Origin: Sclerotinia nivalis
Taxonomy: Eukaryota > Ascomycota > Leotiomycetes > Helotiales > Sclerotiniaceae
DNA length: 64,000 bases
Direction: 5' to 3'
Assembly (NCBI GenBank): GCA_029531795.1
Contig: JAPEIS010000001.1
Location: forward strand, 2,480,001 to 2,544,000
Position numbers and translations under genes: made by a program. Numbering within the stretch: the stretch's first letter is position 1; the number at the start of each line of letters is the position of its first letter. This document shows positions 58,852 to 64,000 of this stretch, piece after piece. The notes beneath the pieces were generated by a model. The model saw only the letters and a program-made list of their open reading frames with translations, was not told the origin of the DNA and made no database searches.

Positions 58852-61800
58852 TCAACGACGAACATTGTCAGCATCTCTGTTCTGATGCTTTCTGCCCCAT
58901 GTTCCCCAACCATAATAATTTGGTGGAGGAGGTGCGTAGTATGGTGGAGGTGGTGGAGCATAGGTTGGCGGTGGAGAAGAAGAAGAGGTTGGAGTGGAAG
59001 CACTTGTGGAAGGTGCAGCACTTGAAGAGTCTGATGAAATCGTTGAAGAACCAGAGTCAGAAGTTGATGCTGTTGAGAGGATGGAAGAAGAATTTGTGCC
59101 AGCATATGAACCAGTTGAGACTGATGTTGCAAACGTGGATGGAGCTGATGTTACTGATGTGATCGATGTACCAAAGCCACCTTCAAAATAATGTTAGCAA
59201 TATTTCAATGATCCTAATTTTGTATTGTAACTTACCTGAGGGAGAAGATGTAGTTAGTGAAACTCCACTGCTGGTGTTGAACGAGCCAGTTGCTGAATAT
59301 GATGACAAAGAGTTTGCTCCAGTAATTTGGCTGGAAGTAGATCCATTAGGATCATAAGTGCTAGCAGATGAGGTTGGAGTCACTGAAGTACTGTTACCAA
59401 TGGTCGTTGGATTCCCCGAAACCGACGATGGATTTGAGCTTGAGATCGGTGAAGTTCCTGATGGTCCGGTTGGCCCACTACTTAAGGTTCCGTTCGAAGC
59501 AGTTGGATATGGAACTGATGATGGCGAACCAGAATCAGTACTTGAACTTCCTGTTCCTAGAGGTAATGTGCCAGTGCTCGAGAGTGGTGAAGTTCCTGTT
59601 GGTCCAGTTGATCCACTAGTTAAAGTGCCATTTCCAGAAGTTGGGTATGGAGCCGACGAAGATGGGCTGGAGACACTGCTTGAGACTAGTGAGGTCCCAG
59701 TTGGTCCAGTTGGTCCACCAGTTGAAGTTCCGTTTGAAGGAGTAGGGTATGGAACTGACGTCGATGAGCCGGAATCAGTGTTTGAGCTTCCTGTTCCTAG
59801 AGGTACTGTTCCAGTGCTTGATGGAAAACTTCCGGAGCCGAAAGGTGTTGATGTAGCTGCACCTCCTGTACCTGTTCCAAGCGGTGGGAGAGTATAATTT
59901 CCGTAGGGATAAGGTTGCGAAGATGCCGCCGAAGAACTAATGCCACCTGAGACGCTCGATGATGGTGAGCTGCCAGTGTTAAGTGGTGCAGAAGTTACAG
60001 AAGTAAGACCTCCAGATACCGATGTGCCAGGGTCTGTAGGGCCTGCTGTTGCAGTAGCATTATAAATTGGGTAGGGCGCATAGGAGCCAACAGATGAATT
60101 AATTCCGCCTGATACACTAGAAGATTGAGAGCTTCCAGAGCTTGGAACAGCGGAACTTGATTGAACGCCACCAGATACAGAACTTTGGCTTCCTGTTCCT
60201 GAAACCGTTGGACCATTTGTACATGGAGTGCTATTTCCATAAGGATAGTATGGGATAGATCCTGCAGAAGAGCTTATAATACCCGAGACAGAAGATCCCG
60301 ACGTACCAGTTCCTAGGAAGGAGGATGTTGGTGTGGATCCTGTACCCGTTGGACCAGTGGTCGTTGAAGCATTATTACCTGTTGGATAAGGGGCGCTGAT
60401 AGATGAGCTAGAACTAATGCCACCAGATACACTTGAACCTGTGGGGCCGGCTACACCACTTGAAACGGTTGTCGAGTTAAGCGGGTATATGGAAGTATAT
60501 GACAGAGCCCCTGTCGACAAAATACTACTTCCCGATGAACCGGAAGACAAAGGTGCAGTACCAAGGTAGGTTGAACTGGCTAAAGTGGTCGAATTTGTGT
60601 ACAAAGGTGCAGAAGCACTAGAACTTGAAACGCCACCAGAGATACTTCCACTTGGTGAAATGCCTGTGCCAGTTTGATATGGGTACGTAAATGGCGCAGT
60701 CCCTGAAGGGTAGACCGAAGTCGTTGGAGCCGCTCCTGATGTCGAATTTGTATAGGGGGCACTGCCACCACTCGAGCTTCCAGGTGATGATGATGAGATG
60801 CCACCAGATATAGTTGATGAAAACCCAGAAGTGACAGGACCACTTGCCGAAGCCGAACTATTTGTGTATTGACCCGCAGATGATGAACTAGCAGAAATAT
60901 AGGATGAAGGAGATGTACCAGTTGGGCCAACAGGAATGGATGAATTTCCAAGTGTATAAGGTGGACCGGTAGAACTGGCAGAGGCAGTACTCGATACTCC
61001 TGAAGAATAGCTAGGATTACTTGAGCTTTCACTTGAGGTTATCTCTCCACTTGTAATGGTGGTACCGCTAGAAGGGGCGGTTGTGGTCTCACTCCCTGAT
61101 TGGTAAGGGGTCGTCTCACCTCCTTGCGGAGTTGTTGTCGTTTCTCCCCCTGATGGAGTAGCTGTTGTCTCGCCAGCTGCTGGAGTGGTTGTGGTCTCAC
61201 CTTCTTGTGGAGTTGTTGTCGTGTCACTTCCTTGTGGGGTTGTCGCCGTCTCGCCTCCAGAGGAAGGAGCTGTCGTCTCACCTCCTTGTGGAGTTGTTGT
61301 CTCTTCTCCTGATGGTGTTGTTGTCTGGCTTCCAGATGGTACTGTGATTGTAGGAGTGATTGTGTAGGTCTGAGTATCGGTTACCGTAGAGCCCAAACTT
61401 CCAGAAGTAGTGACAGGGGAGCTTTGGCTAGCAGAAGACTCGGAGCCGGTAGGTGAGGAATATGAAGAACTGGGAACCACTGAAGAGGTTGGCGCCCCAC
61501 CTGTTGGGGAAGTGCTTTCTGTCCCAGTTTGTGTTGAAGGAGTGCTGCTACCAACATTTCCTGGAGTAGTGGTGGCACCAGTATTCAAACAAGAACATGC
61601 AGATGAGATCCTTGAAGGCGAATCATGACATTGAGAAACATATGTAGGGAGGTCCGTCGTGGCAGTATTCTCGGTCAAAGTATATGTAGCACAAAATGGA
61701 CCAACAATAGAAGAAGATCGAATGAATTCACGAAGACAATTGTTGTGATTGCAATGAGCAGAAGTGGTGGTACTTGGAGTCGCAGTACTTGGAGTGGGGG

Positions 61801-62491
61801 AAGAGTATCCCGGTGAAGTGGTACCAGATGGCTCATATGTGCTTGAAGATGTTGTTGGTGAACTGCCATTAGCCTCCGAGGAAGTTGTGTCTGTTGCTCC
61901 TGGTGTTGTTGCTGAAATACCATCCGATTCCGAAGATGTAGTCTCTGCTCCCGTAGCAGAATTTCCTGGATCATAGCTCGAGGCAGAAGCCGAGGGAGAA
62001 GCTTCTGTAGCAGAAACCGAAACCGTGATTGTAGAGTATGCAACAGTGGAAGAAGTAACAGCGGAAGGTTCGACAGATGCCGGACCAGTGGAGAAACTAA
62101 CGGGAGAAGTGCCGGTGTAAAGTATACCACTGACAGAAGAGCCAGAGGCAGAAGCAGTAGCAGATCCTAGTTCAATTAGTATGTGAATTTAAGACCGGGG
62201 TAAGAAGATTAATGGCTGACCAATTTGAGTACTTGATGATGAGGTCTCCTCAGGGTCAGCGCTTGTGACAGGGTTTGTTGTGTAGGTAGGCTGAGGTCCA
62301 TATCCATATGGTGTATAGCGATCTTGAATACCCTCCGCTCTCTCATAGATTGTATAATCCCGAGGAGCAAATGCATCCGCATTGGCATCACGAAGGTGTG
62401 GTTGAAGCCATTGTGGCAAAGCTCGAGCTGCGGGAACCAACGCGAGAAGGAACACGCTGGACGCGAGTCTAGCGGTAATATTGACTTTCAT
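58852..62491 (-). CDS. secreted Ser/Thr-rich mucin-like cell-surface protein with a cysteine module
   Basis: Three exons (62491-62221, 62166-59236, 59180-58852; introns 54 and 55 bp) encode 1176 residues. An N-terminal signal peptide is clear (MKVNITARLASSVFLLALVPAARA, hydrophobic core about 9-22). A compact six-Cys module follows at about residues 230-290: HCNHNNCLREFIRSS, FCATYT, LPTYVSQC, ISSACSCL, a motif set shared by many secreted fungal proteins. The remainder is Ser/Thr/Gly/Pro-rich with two repeat zones: GGETTTTPQ-type (about 61030-61330) and a longer one with repeated SVSGGISSSS...PYPxGNxT...TGPTGT units. The C-terminus is PPPPPYYAPPPPNYYGW. Dense Ser/Thr predicts O-mannosylation and wall or matrix location. 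No hydrophobic GPI-signal tail is visible, so secretion or covalent wall attachment remains open. Function is unknown; surface, adhesion or shielding roles are inference. Confidence 0.86.
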
Positions 62492-64000
62492 CTTGACCTA
62501 AATGAAGAGATCGAGTCAGTGACTATCTAAGAAGAATCAATTGATTCTAGACGAATGGGGAACCTTCTATATCATGTAGAAAGAGGGTTCATAAGATAAT
62601 GCATACCTGATAGATCTATCACTTGACTTTTGATGATGAGGACAAACGAGTGTGATTTCGCAAAAGCGGATACAAACGGAGATTATTGATTCGGAGGACA
62701 GATTGATCCTTATTATAGGATGTCTCTCAAAATGTTCGAAGTTCCGAAGACCGGAAGATCAGCTCGAAACAGCTGAACCTTGAAGGAGATGAGATGGAAA
62801 GAAAAGAGATGAGAGGGGAGGGGAGAAGATGTGGTGAGATGAGAGGAGACGAAAATAAGTTGTGGCATGGGAAGTGAAAGATTGAAATATATGAGAAGAC
62901 GGAGAAGAAGAAAAAAGAGGAAAAGCGCACTAGGACAAAGGCGAAAGATCCAAATACCTTATCAGTCAAGGTATGATCTTACCTAAGAAAAAAATATCAA
63001 AATTAAATTTGAGTGCAATACAATGATGAAAAATACCCAGCACGTACCTAGCAGATACCTAACCAGTAGCTATTTTCGGTGACCCTTGATTCCGATTCGA
63101 CTCGATCCACTTCCCGTCTCCAGGAAAAGAAGGAGTCAAGGGTACTAGGGCAATTAAGTCGGGGAGGAGGTAGGCAGGTAAGCGACAAGAAGCAGCAAGC
63201 ATCCATCATTTTTTATAATCCCCTCCAATGAAGACGTCATATCTTTCCTCTTAAAGGCCTTTTGAAGGTGTCATCCATATTAGCACTTGAGGTATTTCAC
63301 ACGAATTCTTCCACAGGTTACCAAAGATTCCCCGAAAGAGGAAGTCTGCATGGACACTCATCATTGCCATGTATTATTCCATCATCATTCAAGACATCAG
63401 GAAATACTCAGCTTGACCATTGCAATTTTTAGACCCCGACTCGTTGCCCGCCTACCACCCCCCCTCACTTACGTTTCATCAATATTGTGATGGTACCATA
63501 TGGCAATTCCGAAGTAAGCAAATACTTTGAGTGGAAACTCTTCCAATTCTCGTGGATTGCAATATAAAATTGTCTCTCAAATTCAAACGACTAGTGACAT
63601 ACCGTTTAGTTTATAGTTACACAACGGTCGGCTGCCCGCATTTCCGTCCATTAGGTTGGACAACGCAACGAGCGAGGATGCACCTATCCGTGACTTGGTG
63701 AGCTCGTTGCCTCTCGCTCCAATTCCATATTATCGATGTGAACACCCAGCTGTGTATACTCAAAGAAGTCGAGTTGACATAAATTCTGGGACCCGATTCC
63801 AAAAGACAACTCGTATTACTAACAGCCAGCCTTGTTGCATATGTATCTTTGGCAAATCCATCAAACTCTGTGATAAAAACAAACGTACCGTTGATCGCGG
63901 ATGCAATGCAATTTACCAGCAACTCCATAGTCCTTCCACATTTACGTGACTCGAACTTTGTGAAAGGTACGGAGATGTTTGCACAATAGACGAGAATCTT
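62492..64000. other. intergenic, right edge
   Basis: Promoter of the mucin-like gene (62492-63000, purine-rich GAGAGGAGA near 62800-62860), then AT-rich sequence. Frames of about 100 codons on both strands at 63617-63949 overlap each other and have no domain or signal; they are not called. No repeat array or tRNA seen. Confidence 0.5.

Overview
The window is nuclear DNA of a filamentous ascomycete (Pezizomycotina). The evidence is intron-split genes with short introns (about 46-160 bp, GTRNGT donors, CTRAY branch sites), AT-rich intergenic DNA full of microsatellites, and a gene set typical of such fungi: palI/RIM9, a septin, ATP sulfurylase with a fungal APS-kinase-like tail, ISD11, a DEAD-box helicase, an SRPK-like kinase and a Ser/Thr-rich secreted protein. 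Gene content and style suggest Leotiomycetes, perhaps Sclerotiniaceae (Botrytis/Sclerotinia type); that placement is inference. I saw no transposon, CRISPR array, rRNA, convincing tRNA or virus.

Layout, left to right: a small four-helix membrane protein (-); a mitochondrial UbiB/ABC1 kinase-like protein, MCP2/CQD2 type (-); the ambient-pH sensor PalI/Rim9 (+); a divergent septin (+); an SRPK-like kinase (-); a gene-poor 4.4 kb; a DED1/Vasa-type DEAD-box helicase (+); phosphoserine phosphatase (-); a 1659-residue protein with a caspase-like N-terminus and a long repeat-bearing tail (-); an 844-residue protein of unknown function (+); a type II membrane FkbM/METTL24-like methyltransferase (+); an AYR1-like short-chain reductase (-); an acyltransferase-3 membrane protein (-); a gene-poor 3.4 kb; ATP sulfurylase MET3 (-); ISD11 in five small exons (+); a probable nuclear protein with an EPT minisatellite (+); and a 1176-residue mucin-like secreted protein (-).

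Genes were assembled by reading splice sites against reading frame. Every multi-exon model reported closes in frame, and most junctions fall inside recognisable motifs. MET3 (sulfate activation), the phosphoserine phosphatase (serine synthesis) and ISD11 (Fe-S assembly) are housekeeping genes and do not form a biosynthetic cluster. Two adjacent promoters (ISD11 and the gene after it) each carry a perfect TCACGTGA palindrome.

The most unusual items are the caspase-like giant, with two families of internal helical repeats and a GC-AG intron; a 57-bp intron invisible to ORF finding because it has no stop and a length divisible by three; WG/GW motifs on a DEAD-box helicase; a split LYR motif and a 10-nt terminal exon in ISD11; and a 9-mer TACGGAGTA seen nine times, always between genes.
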